A stretch of DNA of 64,000 bases, taken from contig OZ241752.1 of the NCBI GenBank assembly GCA_965201155.1, forward strand, positions 2,418,001-2,482,000. Direction: 5' to 3'. This document shows positions 24,770-33,572 of this stretch, piece by piece. Made by a program: the position numbers and the translations under genes. The DNA is from JANQOH01 sp965201155. GTDB lineage: Bacteria; Pseudomonadota; Alphaproteobacteria; UBA7887. Each line of letters starts with the position of its first letter. Position 1 is the first letter of the stretch. Under the pieces are notes generated by a model that was not told the DNA's origin, did not search any database, and worked only from the letters and a program-made list of their open reading frames with translations.

Positions 24770-26428
24770 CTAGATCGGGCATATGAGGTTGCCGAGGCGG
24801 GCGGTGAGCTTGCGGTTTTCGTCATAGTCGACGGGGACTGCGACGAGCGCCGGGCCGGGTTGGGCGAATGCCTGTTCGAGGGCCGGTGCGAGGCCTTCCG
24901 CGCTGTCCACGGTGCGTCCCCAGATTCCGAATGCGTCGGCGAGCTTGATGAAGTCGGGATTGCCGAAGGCGAGGTCGGAGTGGCGGCCGTCGAAGTGATT
25001 CTGCTGCTTCCATTTGATCAGGCCGTATTCGCCGTCGACCCAGATTATCACGACGATGTTGAGCTTGAGGCGTGCGGCGGTTTCCAGCTCCTGGACGTTC
25101 ATGAGGAAGCCGGCGTCGCCGCACACGGCGAGGGTGCGTCGGTCCGGCAAGGCGAGGCGCGCGCCGATGGCGCCGGGCAGGGCGAAGCCCATGGCGCAGA
25201 AGCCGTTCGAGATCAGGCATGTATTGGGTGAGTCGCACTGATAGTAGCGCGCGACCCACATCTTGTGGGCGCCGACATCGGACAGCACGATGTCGTCGGG
25301 ACCCATGACGGCGCGGAGATCGCTGAGGATGCGTTGGGGTTTCATGGGAAACGCCGTATCGTCGGCCTCGGCTTCAAGGTCTGCGGAGATGGCGGCGCGC
25401 AATGCGCTGCGGGCGTGGATATCGAACAGCGGCAGGCGGGCGGTATGCCGGTTTTCAAGTGTTTCGTTGATTTGCCATAGTGCGTCCGCGATGTCGGACA
25501 CGATTTCCACCGCGACGGGGTAGGCGCTGTCGATTTCAGCGGGTGTGAAGTCGATATGGATGGCGGGGGTGGGGGCGCCGCGGTTCCAATATGCCGGGCT
25601 GTATTCGACGAGGTCGTATCCGACGCATATGACGAGGTCCGATTCGTCGATGGCACGGTTGGCGTAGTCGCCGCCCTGGAGGCCGATGGTATAGAGGCAG
25701 TGGGGGTCGGAGCGGGGTACGGCGCCTTTCCCCATGAAGGTGTTGACGACGCCGATTCCGGTGAGTTCGGCGAAGCGCCGAAGCTGGGCGGAGGCGCGTT
25801 TGCGGATGGCGCCGTTGCCGGCGAGGACGATCGGGTTCCGGGCGTTGACGATTGCGGTGACGGCGTCGGCCACGGCGCGGTGGTCGGCGCCGGCGCGGCG
25901 CGTCTTGCGCACGGGCAGGGGGGCGCCCTGTGCTTCGGTCTCGGCGATGTCTTCCGGCAGTTCGATGATCGCGGCGCCCGGTTTTTCGGCTTCGGCGGTC
26001 TTGAAGGCCTTGCGGATGATTTCGGGGATGGTGTCCGGGTGGTGCACGGTTTGCGCCCATTTGCTGAGCGGTCGGAACATCGCCATCACGTCCATGTGCT
26101 GATGGCTTTCCTTGTGCATGCGGTCGGTGCCGGCCTGGCCGGTGATGACGACGACGGGGGAGCGGTCCATGTTGGCGTCGGCGACGCCGGTGACGAGGTT
26201 GGTGGCGCCGGGGCCGAGGGTGGCAAGGCAGACGCCGGCACGGCCGGTGAGGCGGCCGTAGACATCAGCGATGAAGGCGGCGGATTGCTCGTGGCGGCAG
26301 AGGATGAATTCGACGCTGCTGTCTTGCAGTGACATCATGAGGTCGGCGTTTTCTTCGCCGGGGACGCCGAAAACATGGCGCACGCCCTCGGCTTCCAGGC
26401 AGCGCACGAACAGGTCGGATGCTTTCAC
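24770..26428 (-). CDS. Acetolactate-synthase-type ThDP-dependent enzyme
   Basis: A 552-residue thiamine-diphosphate enzyme. The N-terminal FGVPGEENADLMMSL and FILCRHEQSAAFIADVYGR carry the catalytic Glu; the central domain contains NPIVLAGNGA; and the C-terminal ThDP motif runs from CGDAGFLMNVQELET to VIIWVDGEYGLIKWKQ. It resembles the acetolactate synthase large subunit (pyruvate to acetolactate). No small regulatory subunit gene is beside it, so a catabolic or accessory ALS role is as likely as isoleucine/valine synthesis. GTG 26428 (VKASDLFVRCLEAEGV) is chosen because the longer frame enters the fumarase gene; a GAGG ribosome site lies about 11 bases before it. Confidence 0.85.
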   Translation of the reverse strand: MKASDLFVRCLEAEGVRHVFGVPGEENADLMMSLQDSSVEFILCRHEQSAAFIADVYGRLTGRAGVCLATLGPGATNLVTGVADANMDRSPVVVITGQAGTDRMHKESHQHMDVMAMFRPLSKWAQTVHHPDTIPEIIRKAFKTAEAEKPGAAIIELPEDIAETEAQGAPLPVRKTRRAGADHRAVADAVTAIVNARNPIVLAGNGAIRKRASAQLRRFAELTGIGVVNTFMGKGAVPRSDPHCLYTIGLQGGDYANRAIDESDLVICVGYDLVEYSPAYWNRGAPTPAIHIDFTPAEIDSAYPVAVEIVSDIADALWQINETLENRHTARLPLFDIHARSALRAAISADLEAEADDTAFPMKPQRILSDLRAVMGPDDIVLSDVGAHKMWVARYYQCDSPNTCLISNGFCAMGFALPGAIGARLALPDRRTLAVCGDAGFLMNVQELETAARLKLNIVVIIWVDGEYGLIKWKQQNHFDGRHSDLAFGNPDFIKLADAFGIWGRTVDSAEGLAPALEQAFAQPGPALVAVPVDYDENRKLTARLGNLICPI

Positions 26429-26487
26429 GGGCTTGTCCTCGCAGGTCGGCGCGGGTCGGCGGGCGCGCTGATTTACCGGATTTCCGG

Positions 26488-28104
26488 CTATTTCGGGCGG
26501 TTCATGCGGGCGAAGAAATCGTTGCCCTTGTCGTCGATAACGATGAAGGCGGGGAAGTCCTCCACGTCGATTTTCCAGATCGCCTCCATGCCGAGTTCGG
26601 GGTAGGCGATGCATTCAACGCTGCGGATGCAGTCCTGCGCCAGGCGCGCGCCGGGGCCGCCGATGGAGCCGAGATAGAAGCCGCCATGGGCGGCGCAGGC
26701 GCGGGTGACGACAGAGGACCGGTTGCCCTTGGCGAGCATGACCATGGAGCCGCCATGGGCCTGGAACTGGTCGACATATGCGTCCATGCGCCCGGCGGTC
26801 GTCGGTCCGAACGCGCCGGTTGCGTAGCCTTGCGGGGTCTTTGCCGGCCCGGCGTAGTAGATGCAGTGCTGGCGGAAATAGTCGGGGAGGGGTTCGCCGG
26901 CTTCGATGCGGGCGCGGAGGCGGGCATGTGCTGCGTCGCGGGCGACGATCATCGGGCCGGAGACCGAGACGCGGGTGCGGATGGGGTATTGGCTGAGGGT
27001 CGCGCGGATTTCATCCATGGGCCGGTTGAGGTCGATGCTGACGACTTCGTCGGCGAGGGCGGCGGGGTCGACTTCGGGCAGATATCGGGCGGGGTTGGTT
27101 TCCAACTGTTCGACGAAGACGCCATCAGCGGTGATTCGGCCGAGGGCCTGGCGGTCTGCGGCGCATGAGACGCCTATGCCGATGGGGAGGCTGGCGCCAT
27201 GCCGCGGCAGGCGGATAACGCGGATATCGTGGCAGAAATATTTGCCGCCGAACTGGGCGCCGATGCCGAAATTGCGAGTCAGTTCGAGGATTTCAGCTTC
27301 CAGCCCGGGGTCGCGGATGGCGTGCCCGGCGGGGCTTCCCGTGGTGGGCAGCGTATCGAGGTAGCGGCAGCTCGCGAGTTTGACGGTCTTGAGGGTCTGT
27401 TCGGCCGAGAGGCCGCCGATGACGATAGCGAGATGATAGGGCGGGCATGCGGCGGTGCCGAGGGTGCGCAGCGTTTCATCGAAAAAGGCGAGCATTCGCG
27501 CGCGGTCGAGGACAGCGGGGGTTTGCTGATAGAGGAAGGTCTTGTTGGCCGAACCGCCGCCCTTGGCGATGAAGAGGAAGTTGTAGGAGTCGCCGGGCAC
27601 CGCGTGGAGGTCGATTTGCGCGGGCAGATTGTTGCCCGTGTTCTTTTCCTCGAATGTGGCGAGGGGCGCGAGCTGGCTGTAGCGCAGGTTGGTTTCGGTG
27701 AAGGTGCGCCGGACGCCTTCGGACAGTGCGGCTTCATCGTCGATTCCGGTCCAGACATCTTCGCCTTTCTTGCCGAGGATAATGGCAGTGCCGGTGTCCT
27801 GGCACATGGGCAGGACGCCGCCGGCGGCGATATTGGCGTTTTTGAGCAATTCCCAAGCGACGAATCGGTCGTTGGAGGACGCTTCCGGGTCGTCGAGGAT
27901 GGATGCGAGCTGGGAGAGGTGGCCGGGCCGCAGAAAGTGGGAAATATCGCGGAATGCGGTGAAGGCGAGGTCTGCAAGTGCGTCGCCCGGAATGCGCAGC
28001 AGGGTGCGCCCGCCGAGGGAGAGGGTTTCGACCTCAAGGTTGTCGAGCCGGCGCCAGGGTGTTTCTTCGGGGCTGAGCGGGAAGATTGTCTGAAAAGCGG
28101 TCAC
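26488..28104 (-). CDS. fumA: Class I (4Fe-4S) fumarate hydratase
   Basis: A 538-residue iron-sulfur fumarase interconverting fumarate and malate in the TCA cycle. Segments such as VLPMCQDTGTAIILGKKGE, EEKNTGNNLPAQIDLHAVPG and KGGGSANKTFLYQQTPAVL are typical, with cysteines in MCQDTG, AACPPYH and GVSCAAD as candidate cluster ligands. I prefer GTG 28104 (VTAFQTIFPLSPEETPWRRL), which matches the usual family N-terminus and has GGGGCGA upstream; ATG 28119 adds five residues. Being oxygen-sensitive, this class is often paired with a FumC, which is not seen here. Confidence 0.93.
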   Translation of the reverse strand: MTAFQTIFPLSPEETPWRRLDNLEVETLSLGGRTLLRIPGDALADLAFTAFRDISHFLRPGHLSQLASILDDPEASSNDRFVAWELLKNANIAAGGVLPMCQDTGTAIILGKKGEDVWTGIDDEAALSEGVRRTFTETNLRYSQLAPLATFEEKNTGNNLPAQIDLHAVPGDSYNFLFIAKGGGSANKTFLYQQTPAVLDRARMLAFFDETLRTLGTAACPPYHLAIVIGGLSAEQTLKTVKLASCRYLDTLPTTGSPAGHAIRDPGLEAEILELTRNFGIGAQFGGKYFCHDIRVIRLPRHGASLPIGIGVSCAADRQALGRITADGVFVEQLETNPARYLPEVDPAALADEVVSIDLNRPMDEIRATLSQYPIRTRVSVSGPMIVARDAAHARLRARIEAGEPLPDYFRQHCIYYAGPAKTPQGYATGAFGPTTAGRMDAYVDQFQAHGGSMVMLAKGNRSSVVTRACAAHGGFYLGSIGGPGARLAQDCIRSVECIAYPELGMEAIWKIDVEDFPAFIVIDDKGNDFFARMNRPK

Positions 28105-28173
28105 GTGACTTCGCCCCATGTCGGATGTTCGGGTGCGAGCGGCGTTATATCAGAGCGAGGCGGCGGCCGGGGT

Positions 28174-28659
28174 TCATTTGTCGGAGCGGCGGCGCAGGAA
28201 GTCGACGGAGACGACCTTGTCATCCCCGGTTTCGCTGTTGTTGTGAGCCGGTTCCTGGCCCGGGGCCGGGGCACCGGATTCAAGCGCCGGGGTCGCGGCG
28301 GCGGTTTCGGAGGCGAATTGCAGGGCGAATTTTACTTCCGGGTCGGAAAACAAGGTGATGGCGGCGAAGGGGATGGTGAGTCGTTCAGGCGCGCCATTGA
28401 AAGTGAGGGTTACGGCGAAATGGTCGTCGGCGATTTTGAGGTCCCAGAAGCGGTGCTGAAGGACGATGGTCATTTCCTTCGGGAAGCGGGCCCGCAGGTC
28501 AGGGTTCATTTGCACGCCGGCATGGGTGGTGTCGAAGCCGATATAGAAGTGGTGGGCGCCGGGGAGTCCTGATTCGGCAGTGAGTGTGAGCGCGTCATGC
28601 ACGACGCGGCGCAGCGCGGATTGGACGAGTTTTTCGTAGGGGATGGACGAGCCAGTCAT
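28174..28659 (-). CDS. sspB: SspB family protein (alpha-type ClpXP adaptor)
   Basis: A 161-residue adaptor that tethers SsrA-tagged proteins to the ClpXP protease. The core MTIVLQHRFWDLKIADDHFAVTLTFNG and ERLTIPFAAITLFSDPEVKFALQF is the SspB fold. A flexible tail ends in basic residues (VSVDFLRRRSDK), the likely ClpX-binding segment. The start at 28659 begins MTGSSIPYEKLVQSALRRVV. The gene lies directly downstream of the ssrA gene, so tag and adaptor are neighbours. Confidence 0.88.
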   Translation of the reverse strand: MTGSSIPYEKLVQSALRRVVHDALTLTAESGLPGAHHFYIGFDTTHAGVQMNPDLRARFPKEMTIVLQHRFWDLKIADDHFAVTLTFNGAPERLTIPFAAITLFSDPEVKFALQFASETAAATPALESGAPAPGQEPAHNNSETGDDKVVSVDFLRRRSDK

Positions 28660-28689
28660 GTTCGGGGGGTCAGCGCTGTGTCGGGTGGT

Positions 28690-29008
28690 GTGGAGAGGCA
28701 AGGCGCTTCTGTTGCCAGGTGCGCCCCGAACCCCGCCCCGGCGCTGCGAGTGCCGAGGACTTGGAATGAGATTGCCGACCGCTTACGCGGCGAGCTTCAT
28801 CTCCGCATAGTTGTCGTTGGCAACTATGTTCTGGCCCGATAACGGTGGAGCCATGCCGGGCGAAAGCCGCATCTTTGCCACGCATGTCGATCCTGTATCG
28901 CCCCCGCGAATACCGCATGAGCGGTTGGTGGAGGCGCCGGGTACTGCCCCCGGGTCCATGACGCCTATTTCATGCTGCGTTTATCGCCATAGCCAGCGTG
29001 AACCGGCA
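28690..29008 (-). ncRNA. ssrA: Transfer-messenger RNA, circularly permuted two-piece form
   Basis: The acceptor piece comes first on the minus strand and ends in GGCGCCTCCACCA (CCA 3' end at 28926). After a 20-base spacer with a hairpin (ACCGC/GCGGT) the coding piece starts at 28905 with GGGGGCGATACAGGATCGAC. The acceptor stem GGGGGCG (28899-28905) pairs with CGCCTCC. The tag reading frame, 28783-28821, encodes ANDNYAEMKLAA followed by TAA, with GCC as resume codon. This order is diagnostic of alphaproteobacterial tmRNA, which is cut into two RNAs. The outer ends (28690 and 29008) are estimates; the 5' end is set from the promoter at 29014-29042. Confidence 0.92.
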
Positions 29009-29013
29009 AGGAA

Positions 29014-29042
29014 AATATAGGCGATTTGGTGCGGACGTGCAA
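29014..29042 (-). promoter_or_regulatory. Sigma-70-like promoter of ssrA
   Basis: On the minus strand TTGCAC (29037-29042) and TATATT (29014-29019) are separated by 17 bases, putting the RNA start near 29007, just before the acceptor piece. It lies in the divergent ssrA/thyX spacer. Read by eye. Confidence 0.55.
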
Positions 29043-29101
29043 TGGTTCGCGTGCAATGATTGGATACGCCTTTGCGGGTATTTCACCATTGCGGGTGCGT
29101 C

Positions 29102-30031
29102 GTGAGTGTATCGGGGCAGGGCGAGAACGGGGGCGGGGTTTCCGCGGGGCGGGCGGCGGCGCCGGGTCTGGAGGCGATTCTGGGTGAGGCGCTGCCGGTG
29201 CTCGACCACGGGTTCGTTCGCGTTGTGGATTATATGGGCAACGACGCCAGCATCGTGGAGGCGGCGCGGGTGTCCTATGGCAGCGGCACGCGCACGCGGC
29301 GCAGTGACCGGGGGTTGATTCGCTATCTGATGCGGCATCGTCACACGACGCCGTTCGAGATGTGCGAACTGAAATTGCATGTGAAGCTGCCGATATTTGT
29401 TGCGCGCCAGTGGATTCGGCATCGCACGGCGAATGTGAACGAGTATTCGGCGCGTTATTCGGTTCTGGACCGTGAGTTCTATGTGCCGGAGCGGGCGCAT
29501 CTGGCAGCGCAGTCGGCGGTCAACCGGCAGGGGCGGGGGGCGGTACTGGACGGTGCGGAGGCGGACCATGTGCTGCGCCTGCTGCGCGGCGACGCCTTGC
29601 GGGCCTATGAAGATTATCTTGATTTAATGAACCGCGACGAGGCGGGAAATGCGCGTGACGCCGCGCGCCAGGGGCTGGCGCGCGAGTTGGCGCGCATGAA
29701 CCTGCCGGTGAATTTCTACACGCAGTGGTTCTGGAAGATCGACCTTCACAATCTGCTGCATTTTCTGTCGCTGCGTGCTTCGCCGCATTCGCAGCACGAG
29801 ATTCGCGCTTATGCGACCACCATTCTGGAGCGTGTTGTGCGCCCGTGGGTACCGGTGGCGTGGGAGGCGTTTATGGACTATGTGCATGACGCGGTGCTGC
29901 TTTCGGCGGGCGAACTGGCGGTTGTAAGGCGGCTGCTTGCCGGAGAGGCGGTAAACGAGGCGGGCAGCGGGCTGAGCGCACGCGAATGGCGGGCGCTGAT
30001 GACGGTGCTGGGCTGCAGCGGCGAGGGGTAG
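29102..30031 (+). CDS. thyX: FAD-dependent thymidylate synthase ThyX
   Basis: A 309-residue flavoenzyme making dTMP from dUMP with methylene-tetrahydrofolate. The ThyX signature is clear: RHRTANVNEYSARYS near residues 106-120 (family RHRxxSxNExSxRY). FVRVVDYMGNDASIVEAARVSYG and WKIDLHNLLHFLSLR, with the C-terminal RHxxN-like region, complete the fold. The GTG at 29102 is my choice; upstream TTG 29060 would add 14 unlikely residues. No strong ribosome site is seen for either. No thyA is visible. Confidence 0.93.
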   Translation: MSVSGQGENGGGVSAGRAAAPGLEAILGEALPVLDHGFVRVVDYMGNDASIVEAARVSYGSGTRTRRSDRGLIRYLMRHRHTTPFEMCELKLHVKLPIFVARQWIRHRTANVNEYSARYSVLDREFYVPERAHLAAQSAVNRQGRGAVLDGAEADHVLRLLRGDALRAYEDYLDLMNRDEAGNARDAARQGLARELARMNLPVNFYTQWFWKIDLHNLLHFLSLRASPHSQHEIRAYATTILERVVRPWVPVAWEAFMDYVHDAVLLSAGELAVVRRLLAGEAVNEAGSGLSAREWRALMTVLGCSGEG

Positions 30032-30034
30032 CGC

Positions 30035-31111
30035 TTACGGCGCGATGATGCGGGGCGGAGGCTTGCCGGGGCCGCGCTGCATGGCGTCGATGACGCGTTC
30101 GGCGATGGCGATGAAGGCCTGCGCCTGGGGGCCCGCGGGCGCCGAGGCGACGATGGGGGCGCCGCGATCGGAGGTTTCCCGCACGGCGATATGGAGGGGG
30201 ATTTCGCCGAGGAAGCCGACATCCATGGCGGCGGCGGCGTCGCGCGCGCCGCCATGGCCGAAGATGTGGGCTTCCCGCCCGCAATCAGGGCAGACATAGA
30301 GGCTCATGTTTTCGATGATGCCGAGGACGGGGACATCGACCTTGCGGAACATGTTGAGGCCCTTGCGCGCGTCGATGAGCGCGAGGTCCTGGGGTGTGGA
30401 GACGATGACGGCGCCGGCGAGGGGCACATTCTGGGCCATGGTGAGCTGGGCGTCGCCGGTTCCGGGGGGCATGTCGACGATGAGAATATCGAGCGCGCCC
30501 CAACGGACGTCATTCAGCATCTGGCGGAGGGCGCTCTGCACCATGGGACCGCGCCAGATCATGGGCGTGTCCTCGTCGATGAGAAAGCCCATCGACATGC
30601 AGGGCAGGGCGTAACCGACAAGGGGTTCGATGGTCTTGCCGTCGGGCGATGCGGGCTTGCCGCTGATGCCGAGGAGGCGCGGCTGGGAAGGGCCGTAGAT
30701 GTCGGCGTCCAGCAGGCCGGTGCGTTTGCCGAGGGCGGCGAGGGCGAGGGCGAGATTGACGGCGACCGTGGATTTGCCGACACCGCCCTTGCCGCTGGCA
30801 ACGGCAATGATGGCGCCCACGTCATCGATGCCGGAAGCGGATTCGGGGCTGGTTTCCGCACTGGTCTCGGCGGTGAGCACGCCGGTGGCGGAGAGGACGC
30901 CGGGCAGAGCGCGTATGGCGGCCTCGCAGGCACGGCGGGTTTTTTCCATTGCGCGCTGTTCGCCGGGTCGGATTTCGATGGCGAAATGGACATGGCCGCC
31001 GCGCACGGCGATGCCGGAAATGAGGTTCGCGTCGATGACGCCGGCGCTGCGGCCGGGGGCGGGCACGGCGGCGAGGACCTGGCGGATCTGGGCGTCGGTA
31101 ACTTGCGCCAT
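30035..31111 (-). CDS. mrp: Mrp/NBP35 family iron-sulfur cluster carrier ATPase
   Basis: A 358-residue P-loop ATPase that carries Fe-S clusters to apoproteins. An N-terminal DUF59-like domain (TDAQIRQVLAAVP) precedes the deviant Walker A ASGKGGVGKSTVAVNLA, then MPPGTGDAQLT and the CxxC in YVCPDCGREAHIFGHGGA that bridges clusters between monomers. It is convergent with thyX (3-base gap) and divergent from hflK. Confidence 0.93.
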   Translation of the reverse strand: MAQVTDAQIRQVLAAVPAPGRSAGVIDANLISGIAVRGGHVHFAIEIRPGEQRAMEKTRRACEAAIRALPGVLSATGVLTAETSAETSPESASGIDDVGAIIAVASGKGGVGKSTVAVNLALALAALGKRTGLLDADIYGPSQPRLLGISGKPASPDGKTIEPLVGYALPCMSMGFLIDEDTPMIWRGPMVQSALRQMLNDVRWGALDILIVDMPPGTGDAQLTMAQNVPLAGAVIVSTPQDLALIDARKGLNMFRKVDVPVLGIIENMSLYVCPDCGREAHIFGHGGARDAAAAMDVGFLGEIPLHIAVRETSDRGAPIVASAPAGPQAQAFIAIAERVIDAMQRGPGKPPPRIIAP

Positions 31112-31271
31112 GCTTGAAACACTCCGGCTTCGGCCACTATGTTGCGTGTTTGGCGGTGCGGACCGCTTTCGGGCGCCAGACTAGTACAGCGGCGTCGGCA
31201 ACGACAAATCCCGGAACCGGGCGGCAGGCGCCGGTGCGTCTGCGCGTGTGCGAGTGAAAGGAAGTGTTTTC

Positions 31272-32399
31272 ATGCCTTGGACCAATCAGGGCGGCGGCGG
31301 ACCTTGGGGGCCGCGCGGCGGCAATGGAAGCGGCGGAGGCGGCGGCGGCAGCCCGTGGGGAGGCGGCGGCGGCGGCGGCGGCGGCGGGCCGCAGGGTCCG
31401 GACCTTACCGAAGTGCTGCGCCGCAGTCAGGAACGGGTGCGCAACCTGCTTCCCGGCGGCTGGAGCGGTGCGGGACTCATTCTTGCCGGGGTTGTGGTGG
31501 TGGTCTTGTGGGGAGTCAGCGGGCTTTACACGGTTGCACCGGAGGAACAAGGGCTGGTGCTGAGGTTCGGCGAGCATCACCGCAATACGGCGCCGGGACT
31601 GCACTGGCATATTCCGTACCCGTTCGAGAAGGTTATCAAAGTGCCCGTGCTGACGGTGCGGCGGGAGCAGATCGGCGACCGCGAGGGGCGGACCTTCGAG
31701 GAAGAGAGCTTGATGCTGACGGGCGACGAAAACATCATTGATGTGAGTTTTGTTGTTCAGTGGCAGGTCAAGGAGGCAGATAAATTCGTTTTCAATGTGC
31801 GCAATCCGACCGAGACGGTGAAAGCGGCAGCAGAAAGCTCGATGCGCGAGATCATCGGCAATTCGGAAATTGCCTCGGCGCTGGCGGGGGGCCGGCAGCA
31901 GGTGGCGGCGGATGCGCGGGACCTGTTGCAGCGGGTTCTCGATGACTATGAGTCGGGGATAGCGATTACCGAACTGCTGTTGCAGCGGGCGGACCCGCCG
32001 GCAGCGGTAATCGAGGCCTATCGCGATGTTCAGCGGGCGCGGGCGGACCTGGAGCGGGCGATCAACGAAGCGCAGGCATATCAAAACAGCATTGTGCCGC
32101 AGGCGAACGGCCAAGCGGCCCAGTTGCGTAATGAGGCCCAGGCTTACAAGGAGCAGGTTGTGGCGCGTGCGGACGGCGCGGCGCAGCGGTTTGTGGCCGT
32201 GCATGACCAGTATCAGACGGCGCCGGAAGTGACACGGCGGCGAATATACCTCGAGTCGATGGAAGTGGTGCTTCGGGACATGAACAAGATCGTGATCGAC
32301 AGTTCGGCCGAGGGGTCGAGCGGGGTTGTGCCGTATCTACCGCTGCCGGAGATTCAGCGTCGCGCGGCGGCCAATACTGCTCAGGAGACGATTCCATGA
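31272..32399 (+). CDS. hflK: FtsH protease modulator HflK
   Basis: A 375-residue inner-membrane SPFH/prohibitin-like protein that, with HflC, surrounds and restrains FtsH. The N-terminus is a long glycine-rich cytoplasmic stretch with (PWG)- and polyglycine runs to about residue 45; then one membrane helix (GLILAGVVVVVLWGVSGLY) and the band-7 domain. The ATG at 31272 has GAAAGGAAG upstream and begins MPWTNQGGGGPW, as homologues do. It overlaps hflC by four bases. Confidence 0.94.
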   Translation: MPWTNQGGGGPWGPRGGNGSGGGGGGSPWGGGGGGGGGGPQGPDLTEVLRRSQERVRNLLPGGWSGAGLILAGVVVVVLWGVSGLYTVAPEEQGLVLRFGEHHRNTAPGLHWHIPYPFEKVIKVPVLTVRREQIGDREGRTFEEESLMLTGDENIIDVSFVVQWQVKEADKFVFNVRNPTETVKAAAESSMREIIGNSEIASALAGGRQQVAADARDLLQRVLDDYESGIAITELLLQRADPPAAVIEAYRDVQRARADLERAINEAQAYQNSIVPQANGQAAQLRNEAQAYKEQVVARADGAAQRFVAVHDQYQTAPEVTRRRIYLESMEVVLRDMNKIVIDSSAEGSSGVVPYLPLPEIQRRAAANTAQETIP

Positions 32400-33289
32400 G
32401 CGGGATTCTCAAACTTGCAGCGCTGGCTGCGGCGGTTGTTGTCCTGATCGGCTTGTCGATGGCCCTGTTCACGGTGGAGCAGCGCGAGCAGGCGCTGGTT
32501 CTGCAGTTTGGCGAGTTCAAGCGTCAGATTTCGAGTCCCGGCCTTTACGCGAAGTTTCCGTATTTGCAGGAGGTGCGGTATTTCGACCGGCGGCTGCTTG
32601 ATTTCGACGCGCCGGCGGAGGAGGTGATTGCGTCGGACCAGAAGCGGCTGGTGGTTGATGCGTTTGCGCGCTACCGGATTGTCAAGCCATTGTTGTTCTA
32701 TCAGACGGTTGGCGACGAGCGGCTATTGCGTCAGCGGCTTGCGGCGATCATCAACTCGAACATCCGGCGGGTTCTGGGTCAGGTTCCGTTGCAGGCGGCG
32801 ATTTCGGACGACCGTTCCAATCTGATGCGGGAGATTACCGGAAGCACGCGCGAGGAAGCGCTGGCGTTCGGGATCGAGGTTGCGGATGTCCGCATCAAGC
32901 GAGCGGATCTGCCGACAGCGAACTCGGAGGCGATTTTCCGCCGCATGCAGACTGAGCGGGAGCAGGAAGCAGCAGAGCTTCGCGCCAAGGGCAGTCAGGA
33001 GTCGTTGACCATTCGCTCGGCGGCAGACCGCGAGCGGGTGGTGATACTGGCTGATGCGGAGCGTGATTCGCAGATCCTGCGCGGTGAGGGGGAGGCGGAG
33101 GCCAACCGCATTTTCGCGCAGGCGTTCGGGCGGGATCCGGACTTTTTCGCGTTTTACCGTTCCATGCAGGCGTATCAGGAGGCGCTGGGCGCTGATGGCA
33201 CGACCATGGTCCTTTCGCCGGACAGCGATTTCTTCCGCTATTTCGGCGATATTCAGGGGCGGGCAGGCGGGGCGCTGACAGCGCCCTAG
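32396..33289 (+). CDS. hflC: FtsH protease modulator HflC
   Basis: A 297-residue partner of HflK with an N-terminal anchor (LAALAAAVVVLIGLSMALFTV) and a periplasmic band-7 domain (EQREQALVLQFGEFKRQIS; RIKRADLPTANSEAIFRRMQTEREQEA). The ATGA overlap with hflK couples their synthesis. It belongs to the membrane protein quality-control operon with DUF2065 and degP. Confidence 0.95.
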   Translation: MSGILKLAALAAAVVVLIGLSMALFTVEQREQALVLQFGEFKRQISSPGLYAKFPYLQEVRYFDRRLLDFDAPAEEVIASDQKRLVVDAFARYRIVKPLLFYQTVGDERLLRQRLAAIINSNIRRVLGQVPLQAAISDDRSNLMREITGSTREEALAFGIEVADVRIKRADLPTANSEAIFRRMQTEREQEAAELRAKGSQESLTIRSAADRERVVILADAERDSQILRGEGEAEANRIFAQAFGRDPDFFAFYRSMQAYQEALGADGTTMVLSPDSDFFRYFGDIQGRAGGALTAP

Positions 33290-33311
33290 GCCGTCAGTCC
33301 TGTGAGCGCGC

Positions 33312-33497
33312 ATGAGGGAGTTTCTGACTGCCCTGGCGCTGGTGCTGGTGCTCGAGGGTGTGGCCTTGGCGATATTTTCGGATCGTCTGGGGCGTGTTGC
33401 GGAGCGATTATCCGAGGTTCCGCCGCCGGTGTTGCGGCTTGCGGGACTGGGATCGGCGTCTCTGGGAGTGTTTTTCGTGTGGCTTATCCGGGGGTGA
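33312..33497 (+). CDS. DUF2065 family small membrane protein
   Basis: A 61-residue protein with two hydrophobic helices (LTALALVLVLEGVALAIF and LRLAGLGSASLGVFFVWLI) joined by a short charged loop. It is the YjeT/DUF2065 type, which sits next to hflC in many proteobacteria. Function unknown; the context suggests a role with HflKC or DegP. Confidence 0.85.
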   Translation: MREFLTALALVLVLEGVALAIFSDRLGRVAERLSEVPPPVLRLAGLGSASLGVFFVWLIRG

Positions 33498-33572
33498 GCC
33501 GCGGCGAGGGCGCTTGCAGCAAGGCCGCCGGTTGCCTAGTTTTGGTTCTCCGAACGGGTTGAGGGGGTTGTG

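Noticed and set aside
27199..28572. A 457-codon plus-strand frame opposite fumarase and sspB
   Set aside because: Antisense to two recognised genes and lacking any recognisable domain.
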